Positions 25,601-40,600 of a stretch of 64,000 nt of DNA are shown piece after piece. Within the stretch, counting starts at the first letter, position 1. Each line of letters begins with the position of its first letter. The notes beneath the pieces are model-generated. The model worked only from the letters and a program-made list of their open reading frames with translations. It did no database searches and was not told the origin of the DNA. Position numbers and translations under genes: made by a program. Location of the stretch: assembly GCA_911728435.2 (NCBI GenBank), contig OU452198.1:13240001-13304000 (forward strand). Direction: 5' to 3'. The stretch comes from Apoderus coryli. Taxonomy: Eukaryota > Arthropoda > Insecta > Coleoptera > Attelabidae.

Positions 25601-28600
25601 ATTCCTATACAAATACAGCTACAGGGTGAATAGTAGTTTACGTCTTAGAAATAAAATACATTTTTATGTCGACTGTAATAATGATAGTTGATACTTAGGT
25701 ATCTTATGTTGGAGTTCGTTTAAAAGATTAACCAGTCAGTACCATTTGTAAAGCAAGAAACAATACGATTTTATAATGACTTCGCAATCTCCCAAATCAG
25801 CGACTGGACAAAAACCCATTGTTTTTTGATTCGCCCTTTATATATTATTTGATATGGGAAACCGTGACACCCTCCAATTTGCTTCTGTATATAATAATAA
25901 AAGTCCGACATTTAATTGACATGAAGGTATTTCGATGTTCAAAAGTGAGACCACACTGTATTTAAAACATGTCATTCATCGAACAAGAAAACACGGTTCA
26001 TCTGTTTCTGAAAGTTGAACAAAGAAAAGAGACAAAAATTATATATTTTTGTTATTCATTTACCTACTTGTAGATGTGTTTATTGCTCTTCGTACAACCC
26101 ATATCAAGAAACGATAAGATAGAGAAACAGACCCTTAAATTTCATGACTGAAAGGACAGTTTAGGAACATTTGTTAACAATCTACTTAAAATAATATTCA
26201 CAAAAATATTATATTTCCCAAACTAATAGAAAATATCTATAAAATCACCCAACTAGTATACATAATACCAGTGGCGTGGTGTCTTATTACAACCCAGCGG
26301 TTGCCAGCAAAAAGTCTTCAGATCTTCCGTTGTAGGATCTTATGGGACATTCCTCCGTGATATGTTTAATCGTTTGATATTCTCCGCAGTCGAATTGTGT
26401 GGTGATGGTTGTTTGCCCCATTTGTGCAGGAGGTATGCGCATCTGCCATGTTGCGTTCTAATTCTGTTGAGTGTGGACCATGTTCTGCGTGGTAGGTCAA
26501 ACCCTGGGGCCTTTTGGGTAATGCAGGGCATATTGTTGCCTTGTTGAGTGGTCCATTCTTGAGTTCATGCATTGGTCAGGTTGAACTCCTCTTGCATAGC
26601 TGCACTTGCCGGTTTAGTCGGTGGATTTCTGGAACGGAGAAGATTGTGGTTAGCATCCTCAATATCTTGATGTATTGGCAGGTTTCTGTTTTCCATGATC
26701 TTTTTGTACTCTCGTGTAAGGGCATTTATCCGTAGCAGCTGTGGAGCCACTGCGTTGGGGTGGATTTAATGACACCAGCGATCATCCTCATGGTATTATT
26801 CAGTTGAGCGTTCTTTACGTGTGGACTGTTAAACCAAACTGGGGCACAGTATTTAGCTGTCGAGAAGACAATTCCCAGAGCGAAGCACCGTAGTGTGGAA
26901 GCCGATGCTCCCCAAGTGGTACCACACAGCTTCTGGATAATATTGTTCCTTGTTTTCAGCTTCTCGGCGGTTTTAGTTAGGTGTTCTTTAAATGATAGTG
27001 TTCTATCGAGAGTCACTCCCAGGTATTTCGGTGCTTTGTTGTGGGCTAGTCTGGTATCCAATCGTATGTTAAGCTCTTCTCTGGCTAGTTTGTTGTTGAG
27101 GTGAAAGCAGCTAACTTCTGTTTTGGAGGCATTTGGTTGAAGTCTTCATTTGCGGAAGTATTTACCCACAGTCCCCAGGTCTGCTGTTAGTATTTCCTCA
27201 GATAGTTTGATTGAGTTACATCTTGTTGCAAGCACCCAGTCGTCGGCGTAACCGAAGTTTTTTGACCTTGTTTCTGGCATATCCGCTATATATAAACTGA
27301 AGAGGAGCGGAGCGAGCACTGATCCCTGTTGCAGGCCGTTGTGAAGTTTCTTTGGTGAGCTTATGTCAGTGCACATTATATCGTGAAACGTCCGATCACC
27401 AAGCATGTTCGATATCAGTTGTGTTATTCGCTTGCAGGGAATTATACGGTGTCATAGGTTGCTGAGAGGTCAATGAATGCAGCTGAGGTTTTATATTTTC
27501 ATTGGAATCCCGCTTCGATATAGCTGGTAAGTGACAGAACCTGGTCTGCACAGCATCGTTTTGGCGGAAAGCCCGCCTGCTCAGCTGGTATTGTCTCCAA
27601 GATCTCTAAGCTGATTCTGATGTGGATAGGTCTCTCCAGTAGATTATAGGATACGGACAGTAGAGCACTTGGCCTGTAGCTTTTTGGGCTGTCGGCAGGT
27701 TTACCTGGTTTCAGTAAGGCTATAAACTTAGAGCGTTTGAATTCTGGTGGGATGTTGCCAGATTGCATAATGTTCGTGAACAACTTGGCCAACCAGCATT
27801 TTGTGTACTTGCCACAATTGATTAGGAACTCAGGGTGGATGTTGTCGAATCCTGGGGCCTTTCTCGACGTGACATCGTCTAGGGCCTTTGAAACTTCCTC
27901 AGTGGAAAAGGGGCGAGAGTGTTCCGTTTCCGTGGGTTCGGTTTTTAGGGCTTTAAGTTCTCTTTTTATCTGTATGGTGAGTGCTCTGTCCTTCGGTGCT
28001 ATGGATGTTGCTACTATGTGTGAGGCTACTTTATTTGGGCTTACGCCTATTTTTTGTCGATGTTTTGGTGTTCCGCCTCCCAGCCTTATCAGCAGTGACC
28101 ATGCCTGCCTGCTCGATGTTTGAAAATTGAGGCTTTCGACAGTTTCAGTCCACTTTTGTTGGCGTGCAGCATTCAGGCTGTGTATTAATTCATCCGCTAT
28201 TTCCTGGTCACCGGTTTCAAGGAAGTTTTGATATAAGGTCTCACTGTTTTGGGACCATCTACATATTCTTTTCGGTACCCTCTGGGTATGTGCTTTTTAG
28301 CGGTCCGTATTACTGCGCCAATGAATCTTTCGTAGTTTCCGCTTGGGCCAGTCAGCCCACTTGAAGTTCCATTTTGGTCGGGGTAGTGAAGTGATTATGG
28401 TAATTTGTGTTCCCACTTCTATGACAGTTGGAAGATGTTGGCTGTGTGGGAAGTCAGTAGAGACGAATTATAAGTCAGGATTGTACTCCTGTCTCCAGAT
28501 TGCCGATCTGAATTTTAATTTGGAAAGAAAACACTGTCTCGTCCACTAAATTATTTTAATAGGTAGGCATGTTTCGGCCCTAGCAAGGGTCATCAGCAGT

Positions 28601-31600
28601 TGATTAAATTCATATTATATAACTGACGACCCTATCCAATCATAAGGTAGGCTCTAAGATCACTAAATACCATTTAGTACGCTTGAGATCCGGACGACTT
28701 ACATAAAAAAAAAGCTTACTCCCGTGAGAACCATCTCGGAAATCGCTTTGAAGAACATTTCTTCCTCGGGACAAAAATATCAAACGCACTATGCAGAGTC
28801 TCATAAAAAGCATTAACCAGTTTATCAGTAGATTTATGAGCAAAAAGTATCAAACGAAGAAATTAAAAAAAGTGTCTAAGAACTATGGTTAGAGGGACAA
28901 CTTAATAAAAATTAATAAAAAAAAATATAAGACTGGTCAGTGACATATACTAATATTGTTTTATACACAGGTAATTAGACAGTTGAGAGCTGGCTTTCCT
29001 TAAATCTTGAGTATATAGGTATATCGGATTTCAAATAGTGCAAAGCCAGATGCAGGTCCGATAGCATTAAGCGGTCGGCCACAGTGCAGCCAATCTCGAG
29101 TAGGGGCGCAATCGGTTGGTTGCCTTAAAGGTCTGTTGCAGCGCCACATCTTATTCTATCGAAACTAAACCGCACTTGTTCCGTTTCATCCGTTTGGAAA
29201 GTGGAAAATCTGCTATATAAAATATCTTCTTATAGTGCCAATCTTCTAAGTGTATAAATCTCTTTATTTAAACTTCTGTATGCGTAATATTTATTTACTT
29301 ATATTTTTTTTCAAAAAGTTTAGTCATCTTAGTAAATCAGATTTTTTTCTGACAAATTGGAAATCAATTTTTGTTTAATATGTACGTGGATGCTAAATAT
29401 AAATACAGATCTCTAATGCTAAATTCAATAGGCTCTGCCTATGAAGTCGTGACATTTATCCCAAGAACGAGACTTCTAATCTATATTTCATATAAAACAC
29501 AGACCTATTTTTTTTTTGCATTCTAACCTTTTTGTCATCATAGAACTTCTGCTGCATCCAGGTGAACCATTTTATATTCACCTTCCTCTCCACTTTGGTA
29601 ACAAGCAATAGTGACCAACTCAGTAATTTTGTGTTGGTTCTTCTCATACTCGAAGTCTCCTAATGGCCCTAGATTCCACCTTAACTTATTGATGTGATGC
29701 CCGTCATTTTAATTTAAACAAAAACTAAAAATTACTTACCTTCATTTCCTTTTTTTGTTTAGATAAAATTAACAGTTATATGAGCAAGGAACAAAAGATG
29801 ATTGCTCAAGAAATCAAACAGGTAGTGAGCGATTCAACTAGAGGTCTCAAACGAATACAAAGTTTGCGCAAAAGACAAGAAGAAGCAATGCGGAAAAAAG
29901 AAAATACAGGTGACATATTAACGAAAGTTACAATACCACGGTCGGGCAGTTTTCTAAATACAGGTGGATTAACACGGTACAAAAACAAAACTTCTAGGTA
30001 AACTTATTTATTACTAAATTGTAAATATTACTTCTTTAAATTATGTTTTATTCTAGAAACAATGACTCAACTGGAGGTGGATCTCCATTAGGTTTTAAAG
30101 AAATATTCCACGAACTCTCACTTCAGGAGGGACTCCATTCCATGGATGAAATTCTTTCGGTGATTATAGATCCTGATGGCATGTCTTTTAATGATCTCAA
30201 GCCCATTTACAAAGAATTTCTACTAAAGTTGTCACTGACATTGACCAAAGACGAATTATATCAGAAATCACGAAGCATTATGAGACGACAGAAAAAGAAG
30301 ATGATTAATCGTAATGCCTCAAATGCGGTTAACTCAAAGCGCAATAAACCTCTTCTAGGACGTGGGAAATTCAAAAGATTTAAACATGTTTTTCAGAGAA
30401 GTTTTAAAGTTAAACTGGGAAAGCACAAGAAGAATTTGTCAGCAAACATTGATAAAACTTCAAGTGAAGTTCCTCATAATGAAACTAAATTACTAGAGAG
30501 TAGTATTAGTACTTCGTCCTATGATACCAGACAATTCAGACCAAAAGAAGATTCAAAAGCTTCTAACAAAAAGCAGAGTTATAGGAAAAAGTCAGGTAAA
30601 GTAACAATTATATGTATAGATTGAATAGAATCCTTGAATCATTTGATTGAAAGCAGAATGCTGATATTAATGGAGCACAAACACGTCAACTTAAAGGTTT
30701 TTAGCTAAATACATGCCTAGAACTAGTCTTCAATTTAATCTACATGAAATAGTATTGCCTTCATCATCATGAATTAGTCCTACTCAGAGATTTCTGTTGT
30801 GAACCCTAAGGTGGCTAAACAGACCGATCCTCGAGCTGCAAAGTTTGTCACACAATTGACACACCCCATCACCACCATTTACCGGCTGATTCAGGTGCTC
30901 TGCCCTATCGATTCTCTCTCCTTTCGATTCTGTCTCATCGCATCCTCATGTCGTCGACGTTGCTCTTCAAAAACTTGATGGCCCTCGTAAATGCTACGCC
31001 TCCATCTTGGTCGATCGTTCACGATCTGCTGCCAATTGTTCTTCACATCTAAGGGACACTTCTTCATGTTGGTCTTAAGAACATCCTTGTACCTCTTTTA
31101 CGGACCTTGATTTCGTGAGCCGACCTTAAGCTGTGAATAAAAGATTCTCTTGGGAAGGCGTTCCGTTGGCATACGGATTTCGTGGCCAGCCCAATGCAGC
31201 TGGTGCTTCACAATCATTGCCTCGATGCTTATTCAGCTTCCTCCAGAACGCTGTTTGTTCGTCGGTCCTGCCATTTGATTCCGAGAATTCTTCTGAGACA
31301 TCGTTGATGGTACTTAGGGTTTTTAAAGGCCTTCGATAAGTCCGACCCAATAGCCTAGGGACTACGACGATTGGAGACTCCAGCAGTGCTGCAATCTCTT
31401 GTTGGGGTGTCAATGGATGTGTGAGTGAGTATGATGGGGGGTTTGCATCCTAGACGACGCTCAAGGGCATGAGATGGAGGCCTTCTGCTGCGACGTATAC
31501 CGAGGTCAAAGTCGTCCATTTAGTTGTCGCACTGTTGCGGCTACAAGCAGTACGGCTCAGCAAGAGTGCCGTAGCAAAGAAGTCATTCTCTGGCCGGACT

Positions 31601-34600
31601 CTCAAATAATATGGTAGTCCTACATGTGCAACGGTTTTTTTATTTGTCTCTTGTTATTTGAATACATTTTTTCGGCAATTCTCTAACTTTGTAACCCTTC
31701 CAAATAACATCTCCCGGTCTCCTGCTTTTGTGTGAAACTTTCTGTTTTTCAAACGTAACTTCAAGCTTAGCACACAAAGGGTAGTCAGCTCGAAGGTTGG
31801 TTTTTTTTATTTTGGTTAAAGCGACCAACTATAGGGTGTTTTAGAACATACGTGAGTCCATCTCACACTCGAACGATAACAAACTACTGACTGTCCAAAT
31901 TAGGAAAAGAAATAGTTATAAATTCGATATTACCTATAAAGTAGTTCTTTTCTGCTTTCAGATATTGCTAAATCCAGATCACGCCGAGATCGTGCCAGCA
32001 CTAGTGAAGAATCGGATTTCTTTTCCTTAAAACGAACCAACAAATTAAAGCATCAAAATATGAACCTCTTAGCAGTGAATCAGAATAGAAACTCATCGTC
32101 GGGTTACGTATCGTGTTCTGAATGCAGCTATGATTCTGATACATGTACCTGTGTTTCCGCTGATAAATGTTATTGTAGTTTAGGACAACGACATTTCGGA
32201 TGCAAAAGAAGTAAGTTTTGATGTAGAATTTTTCTATACAACCACAAAATTATCTTTATTATTAACTACACAAACAAAATATTCAACTAAGTTGACAGCG
32301 TATAACAATAATAATTATATATAAAATAAACTAACCTGTACGAATTAAAAAATCTCGTGACACAAGTGGTATTTGAACCCACATCTCCCGATTGCCGGTC
32401 AGGTGTTTTGCCCAATTAAACTATCGTGGCACATGTATGAAACTTCTTTAATTTGTACATGCCTGGCTTTCTATGTGCTGTGCTGCGTCTCGGCCTTGAT
32501 TTCTTTGTATATCGTAGATATCCTATACGCTGTCAACTTAGTTGAATATCTTTGTTTGTTTATTTATACCGGGTGTCCCACCAGGAAGGGATTCGATCGA
32601 TTATGGAGAAACTACACTGTGGAACAATCTGAAAATCTGGTGTGGTACTTAGGTCGACGAGATCAATTCGGCTAAAATGTTTTCAAGAATCTAGCACTTC
32701 CAGTTATACCGGAAATGGGTGTCAACTTCCTTATTACAAATGCAACCTATGTAAATTATATATTTTTTGGATTCTCTTTGTAATTCTAATTTCATGCATA
32801 ATATCGCCAGCCGTTTTCTACTACACCAGATTTTCAGATTCTTCCACAGTGTAGTTTCTCCATAATCGATCGAATCGCTTCCCGGTGGGACACCCGGTAT
32901 ATGATTTATTGGCGATGAGCAAAAGAGAAATAACATTTGCCATAATGCAATGTGTAGTCTATGTTGTCTTTGAACTAAAGGCCGAGACGTAGCACAGCAA
33001 GGCATGTTCGAATCAAAGAAGTTTCATACACGCGCCACGATATTGGTCAAAACACCTGACCGGAAATCGGGAGGTGTGGGTTCAAATCCCACTTGTGTCA
33101 CAAGATTTGTTGAAGTGAATATGAGGGAGAGATAGAGACAGAGATGGTGAATGAAAGAGAGTATTGTTCGTTGTTAACGTTGCCTATCCTTCGGTTGTCC
33201 CTTTTGTACCGTCATTCGTATTCCCTGCGTGCACTGCTGTGTATATTTCTGTAAAAGTGTTACAATATTTTGTGTTGAGTGATTGTCCTGTGCGGAGCAG
33301 GTGGTAGCCATTTTTTAATATACTCGACAGATCCGTATTTACCTTTTATTGAAATTACAGGATAGGTAAAGAACAGGGGAGTAATAGAATTATTTTATAA
33401 TAGAATTACATCTTTATTAATTATAAAAACAAACAAATACTTTTTTACTTTTATTCATGTGTCCATATAATCATTTTATTTTTATTTATATTTTTAAAAT
33501 TTCTATTGATTAATTTTAATGTATAAAATAACCTTAACCTAAAATATAATTTCGTAACATATTTTTTTGGAAAATTAGAACATGGACGTCCAAACTTTAA
33601 ATTTTTGCTTAAATTAATAAAATTATTAATAATATTGAACTTGATTAAACAATTTTCAAAATTATTTTCAAACATATTTGCTAATGTGGAAATGTATTGT
33701 ACAAAATTGTCATGTAGTATCATTAAATTACCATACAAATTTGTATTTTCGTATGCTTTGAAGTAGCAAAACAGCGAAGACTCATCTATTGATTCTACTG
33801 ATTTAGCGTCCTTCGGACATACATCACTGATGTGTATTTTAATGCATTTCTTTATTAGATATCCACATACATATCTTTGAAAATTTGTTTGTAAAATATA
33901 TATATATATATAATAGAATACATTCTCAATTATACTTAAGTATAATTGAGAATGTATTCTATTTTACCTGTTTATGGCCTTCAGAAAAACAATGCAAGCA
34001 CACATGTTGGGAATACCTACAAAACATGCTAAAATCACCCCCAATAAATCGGCAATAAAACCTGAGACGTGAATTTACTACCTGCTAATATCTATAATAG
34101 TTAAAATATGGAATTTAATAGAATTTTTGAACTCATCTAGTAAGATTTTTAAGCTCTCTTTTTAGAATGCTTACGATGTATTAGACTTTTATGGGCAAAT
34201 AAACTGAACCAAGTTATAAAAGATAAGGGCCATTGTGCTGCGAAATTAAGCGAGGTTATTCATGTTTTTTAAAAAATTTGTGTGATTTTTTTAGGCAAGT
34301 AAGCTCTATCTTTTAAACAATTTGTTTAGAAATATTTGTTTTTAAAACTAACAATTGGTAATTTGATTTAATGTACCTATGTGATATTATTTTAATCTAA
34401 TTTTATATGCATCTAATTCAAATACTACATAAATATCTTACCTTTTACTATCCATCGGGAAACGAAAGAATGATAAATTGCAGTTATAGTATTTATTCCT
34501 ACAATTCTTTGCAGCACACATCATTCCGCGTCTGCTTTTTTGCATTTCAAAATAAACAATATCACTATCAAAAGTTTATAAAACAAAAACACACAATATG

Positions 34601-37600
34601 ACTATACAACACACAGAATACTACAGCACTGGAAAACAAATCACTTGAAATGGCAAAGCTCAAATAAAATATCCCGACGACAATGAGAGTATAAGAAAAC
34701 ATGGCGATTTTGAGTGCGCAATAATATGCCCAATGTCTTCCCCCACCATGGCCGCATGAGAGTGATATTGCAAGGTCGCGTCACGACACGATTTAATATT
34801 TTCATCCCGCAAAAGAGATGAATCATATAACAAATATGAGGGAGGGAGAGAGAGAGACAGAGATGGTGAATGAAAGAGAGTATTGTTCGTTGTTAACGTT
34901 GCCTATCCTTCGGTTGTCCCTTTTGTACCGTCATTCGTATTCCTTGCGGGCACTGCTGTGTATATTTCTATAAAAGTGTTACAATATTTTGTGTTGAGTG
35001 ATAGTTTTACTTTTATAAAATCTTGAATCGTGAAAGAAGTATTCACTTCTATCACGTGTACTGTGCTGCACGCGTATTTTTTTTTCATTCGTACAGGTTA
35101 GTTTATTTCATTTCTTTGTATATCCATGATATAATATACGCTGTCAACTTTATTATTAACTACTGGACCAATGCAGTGCACCGGACCAAGTTTTGCCTTC
35201 ATGTCAAAGTCAAATATTTTAATAACCAGAAGAGATACGAGGCGTGCGTTTTTTTGGGATATTACAGAACAAGTTATTTGGGATTAGGACCAAAAGTCTA
35301 GATTTTTTAATGTTCATGACCGCTGTAATTTACAAGGTGTAAAAGAAAATACCGTTTTGTTTTGCTCGTAGTTTAAGGCTATCGAGATTTCGTATTTTTT
35401 TTAGATTTTTTTGGCATGTAGCATTTTAGTGCTTAGTTTATAGAAAAAAAAAAAATGTTTCGAAGAATTTTTGATATATGTTTAATCTTTGGAGATATCG
35501 AGATATTAGTAAAACTTATTCTGGAGTTGTAATTTTTCTGCTACAAAGTAAGTTTAACATTTTGTGACCGGTATTGACTTGCCATGCATATATGCCTTAA
35601 AATAAAAACCCTAAAATTCTCATAGAAAGTTATAGGGTGTCCGAAAAAATATACAGGGTTATTCAAGCCATGCGATACGGAATAGTGTGGCTAAACTATT
35701 TAATTTCCTTATTTATGGGTTCGATAAAAATGATTTATGGCTACATTTTAACAATATTGTGAATCTGTACAGGGTGTCTCAAATATATGAAATTAACTAT
35801 AGTTGTTTTTTTAAATGGAATGCCGTGTATATGAAAATATTTTCCCCATTCAAAATAAACCCAACTTTCATTAAAGTACAACTGACCTAAACCTGACACT
35901 TTTTTAAATATATTAATTTTTGTAAAAATATAGAAATAATTTGAATGAAAAAATTCACACCTATTCGTTTGTTCTTTTTTTTGTAAGCCAGTCTGGGCTG
36001 AGAAATATACCCACTCATCACTTGCTACGCCAAATATAAAAACCCCCAATATTAAATACAGGATGTCCAATAATAATAAGAATAATAATAATAAATAAAC
36101 CTGACACTTTTTTAAATATATTAATTTTTGTAAAAATATAGAAATAATTTGAATGAAAAAAATCACACCTATTCGTTTGTTCTTTTTTTTGTAAGCCAGT
36201 CTGGGCTGAGAAATATACCCACTCATCACTTGCTACGCCAAATATAAAAACCCCCAATATTAAATACAGGATGTCCAATAATAATAAGAATAATAATAAT
36301 AAATAAATACATGTTTAACCTAAATTAAATAATTAGATATACATAAATACTGATAAATTTTATAATAAATGTTCAAAATGATTAGATCTTGGTGTATTCA
36401 TATTTGATTTAACGTCATTTTGCGGGGACATTATAGTTAAAAAAAAACATTTTTCCAAATAAAATAACAAAAAACCCTTTGCTGAGAACACAACTTAACA
36501 TACAGACTGGTACCTCCTTACGCATATTTGAAAAACTCTTCAGTTAAATGTTATTTATTTTTTGTTTTGTTTTAAGGAGACAAATGTTGTTGTGTGGAAG
36601 AACAGTTCTCTTACTGTGGTTGTGACACAGATTCCTGTGCAGAATCCAACAAATGCTATTGCCAATTTGTACCGAAAATGGACCTTGCAAATCATCAAAT
36701 TAAATTAGTTCCCAAAGATCACAAACAACACAAGAAGTTGTGCAAAAAGAGCTCAAACACTAAAAGCACACGTAGTTTAGAATACATGTCAAATCCTAGT
36801 GAGACATATTATGAAAAATTACGATCTAAACAAAGATATGGTAGTGAGAGGCAAATAAAAAGTCAACAGGGATTTGGAACGACGAGCAAAAAACGGCGCA
36901 ACAGCCATCTTGGCGTTATTGGGCCACATTCTCAGCAAATGGCTGGACTGCATAATATGCCATACGGTGGCGAATATATGAGTAGTGATATTCAACGTAT
37001 TTTAGCTGAGTATGAGTTTTATCAAAATGGTGACAGAGAATTACAGCAACTTCAACGTGCAATGTTAAGTGGCAATTTTTGTGATATGTCTTACTATGAT
37101 CAGCGAATTGGTAATCGAAACAGTATTAGTAAAAAAGGTAAACATATGTTTCAGTGTAAGATTATTTCTGAATACTTTTTGGTATTCTTCCAAACAGTCC
37201 AAGAGTCTGACATTTGATAAGCAACTACAAACATTTTTAGATGAGTACCAAAAAGTGTTAATAGAATTAGATAATTTCAAGTGTCCAAAAATTGATAAAT
37301 TCTTATGAATTTTTTTTTAGTTTGTGACATAAATTTGAGCAAACTTTCGTTTTTGGCGGGATTGTACAGCCGTTCTTTATCGTATTTCTGGAAACCATGA
37401 CTATTAAATGTTGGTTATACCAAGGCCTTTAATCCATCGCCTACATGGCTAAATCCACGGACTCCATTATCTTGCTTTCAACTGTCTGGTATCCATCATA
37501 TGGCATATCTCTTGAGCTTTTTAAAGAATGAGGAACAGTGATATTGGAACATTCTTAAGTTCTAATAACCAAAATATGGAACACCGACACCGTGCCTGCT

Positions 37601-40600
37601 GAAATGCGAGATGCCTCAACTGTCACTATACTTAAGAGTTGAGCTTGAATATAATTTGCTTGACAAGGTCTATTTTGTTCCCTATCCCCTGGTCCCTATG
37701 TGGAAACTATCGTGGTATCTCTCCCTTCTCCATCGTCGATAAGGTTCTTGCAAGAATTTTGTCCAATCGTCTTCTCCCACTCTCGGAAGGGTGCTTGCCG
37801 GAAACACAATGTGGTTTTAGAAGCAACAGGGGTACATCCGACATGATATTTAGTTCTAGGCAAATACAGGAAAAATCACGGGAACAAAATCGACCTCTAT
37901 ACATGGGTTTTATAGACCTTGTCAAGCATATTATATTCAAGCTCAACGGATGTTCTCAGAAAATCATCTGGACACTTCCAATCCTTCACGATAATATGAA
38001 TGTGTGAGTTCTCAACAGCAGCGTGCCCTTTCCAATAACAAATGGCGTAAAGCAGAGTTGTGTCATTGCACCGACCTTGTTTTCGATGTTTGTGGGAACG
38101 GTCCTTCAACTTGTTAAGGATGAACTACCGGGGAATAGAGATCGTCTACAGATTTGATGGCGGCGGACTCTTCTACCTTCTTAGGCTGCAAACTGGGACG
38201 AAGATATGTATAGAGGAAAATTTTTGCGAATTAAAAATTATTCAAATGCTGTTGATACGAACACAGAACCTCTAAACTCCAGGCTATAATTCTTCTATAT
38301 TGGCAATAATCGATTTCGAGTGGATTCGATTGCAGTTTGCCAGACTGCGATCCAAACTACTGCCATGCGCGGCGTTAGGGATGTAGCCGTCTGGTACGGT
38401 AGGCGATAATACCTGTAGTCTTATTCAAAGTTGGAAACATGTTCTTGATTTGTTTTCTGAAAAATCAGTAAGGATTTCTCGATAATCGAAGCTTCTGCCA
38501 GCAAATTTAAGCATTCTTGTTCCATACTACAACGTTGGTAGTCTTCAAATATTTTGAGCTTCGAGAAGGATATTTCGACCGGTGCAACTAATGCTGCTTA
38601 TGTAACCAGAATTCTTAAAGCAATCCATACATTTGGAAAAGTACCCTCGAGTCCATTTTGAATGAAAACATTAAGAATTGCCTCTGGGTTTTTTAAATTC
38701 TCCCAACTAAATTAAATTATAGAAAGTTTATCGCTGCTTAATGCATTCACATTACTACTATCAGCCTCCTTGAGTCGATTAAGTAAAACCATACAATTCT
38801 AAATGATTTCTTCATTATTAATAAGAGAAGATAGATCTGATATGTTATATATTATAGAAATGAAAATAAATCAGAATCATGTTTCAACCTCTCTTCCAAG
38901 GAAGTTTTAATTCGATCCAGAACAGTAAAAAAAATGTTAAGTTAAACTTATTTTTTAGAGCTTCAATAGGATCATCGCTTCTGCTTCATATGAAAACAGA
39001 CGATTCCTTTTTCTTGGTCTTGCTCTACAATCATTTCCAACTCGAGTTCATCGGCTAATTTCCGGGCATCTTAAACTGTTTTCGAAATATTTGTCCCTTC
39101 TAAGGGTTTGTGAACGTTTTTGTTAAATTATCTAGTGAGTTAGCGGTATCTATTAGAGTGATCCGTCTTCGGCGGTTGGTTTTCCTGATTTCTTGGAAGA
39201 CAACTGACAAACAAATGGTTGTGTACCACTCTGAATTGACTGTTCTGCGTTGTTCTACCGGTACGGTTGCGACATGTCCACTTTTTCCGAAAAAACAGGC
39301 GACCATTTGCTTGGAAGCGCTTCGTGCGCGAACAACTTTTGTTGGATTTGGCTCATTTTGAAACACCCATACAGTCGACTGCTGTTTACTTTCGGGCTGA
39401 TACGCGTAAATCCACGATTCATCACCTGTCACGATGTCATAGACGTGTTTCGAAGCACCGCGATCGTATTTTTTGAGCATTTCTTTCGACCAATCGACAC
39501 GAGCCTTTTTTTGAGCTATTGACAAATTGTTTGGGATCCAACGCGAACAAATTTTTTTGACAGTCAAATGTTTATGCAATATTGAATGTATGCTGGTCCC
39601 ACTAATGCCTAAGGTTGTCTCAATCACTTGATAGGTCACATGACGATCTTGCAATATCAGTTCGCGCACAGCATCAATGGTTTTCGGAACAACAACTGAT
39701 TTTGGACGACCTTCACGGAATTCGTCTTGGAGTGAACTACGACCACGATTGAATTCAGCATACCATCGATAAACACTGGTCTTTGATGGAGCTTCATCGC
39801 CAAAAATTTAATTAAGTTCATTCATGTACTGTTGCTGAGTTATTACACGTCGAAAGTTGTAAAAGTAATCGCACGAAAATGTCACGATTTAATTCCATTT
39901 TTGGGCCGAGATGAATCTTTTAAGTTACTGTAAACAACACAAATAGCGCTCGTATGTCAAAACGTTCTGAGTACGTATAACCCAAAAATGTCCAACTTTA
40001 AGATAGAGCTGTCAGTTGGCAGATTCCAACACCAGGGTTGCCAAATCCCGAAATATAAAAGGCAACCCTCGTACATCATTCTATTCAACTCTATCATGTA
40101 CTACTTCTTTAAATTGTGTAATTATTGTGTTAAACAATTGGGAGAATAAATTGGCATACTATTTTCTTAATTTGGCCGCCCCTTGAAAATATATAGGTAC
40201 AGGAGGGTTCCATAAGAAAAACATACGCAATTACGTCTATCTACTACATCCTAACCCATGTATAATTATTGCCTGTTACCTTGAAAACGAGAAACTTAAA
40301 ACCAAAAGTGACATGGGTGATCGTTCCTTCAAATTTATGCGGGACTTTTGGCTCTCACTGTATAAGTTTTATATTATTAATCGTATTTTTTTTCCTTAAA
40401 ACCAATTTCAAGAGTATACTGATATTTTTTACCTGTTGTTTTCAGGAGTTAAAAGCATGCCGTCAGCAGTAACCACAGCCGGTGGATGTACAGAAGCAAT
40501 TGCGGTTAAAAAATCTGCCGAAATTGCTGCAATGTTTTCCGATATTAAATTGAGCCAAACAACTGATATAACACACTTACTTCCAACGAAACACGAAATT

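Noticed and set aside
26340..28550. Plus-strand open frames in the LINE region
   Set aside because: They are antisense shadows of a well-supported minus-strand reverse transcriptase.
33023..33103. A tRNA gene
   Set aside because: T-arm and B box are good, but the acceptor stem is imperfect, the base before the anticodon is not U, and the same head and body recur as a dispersed SINE.
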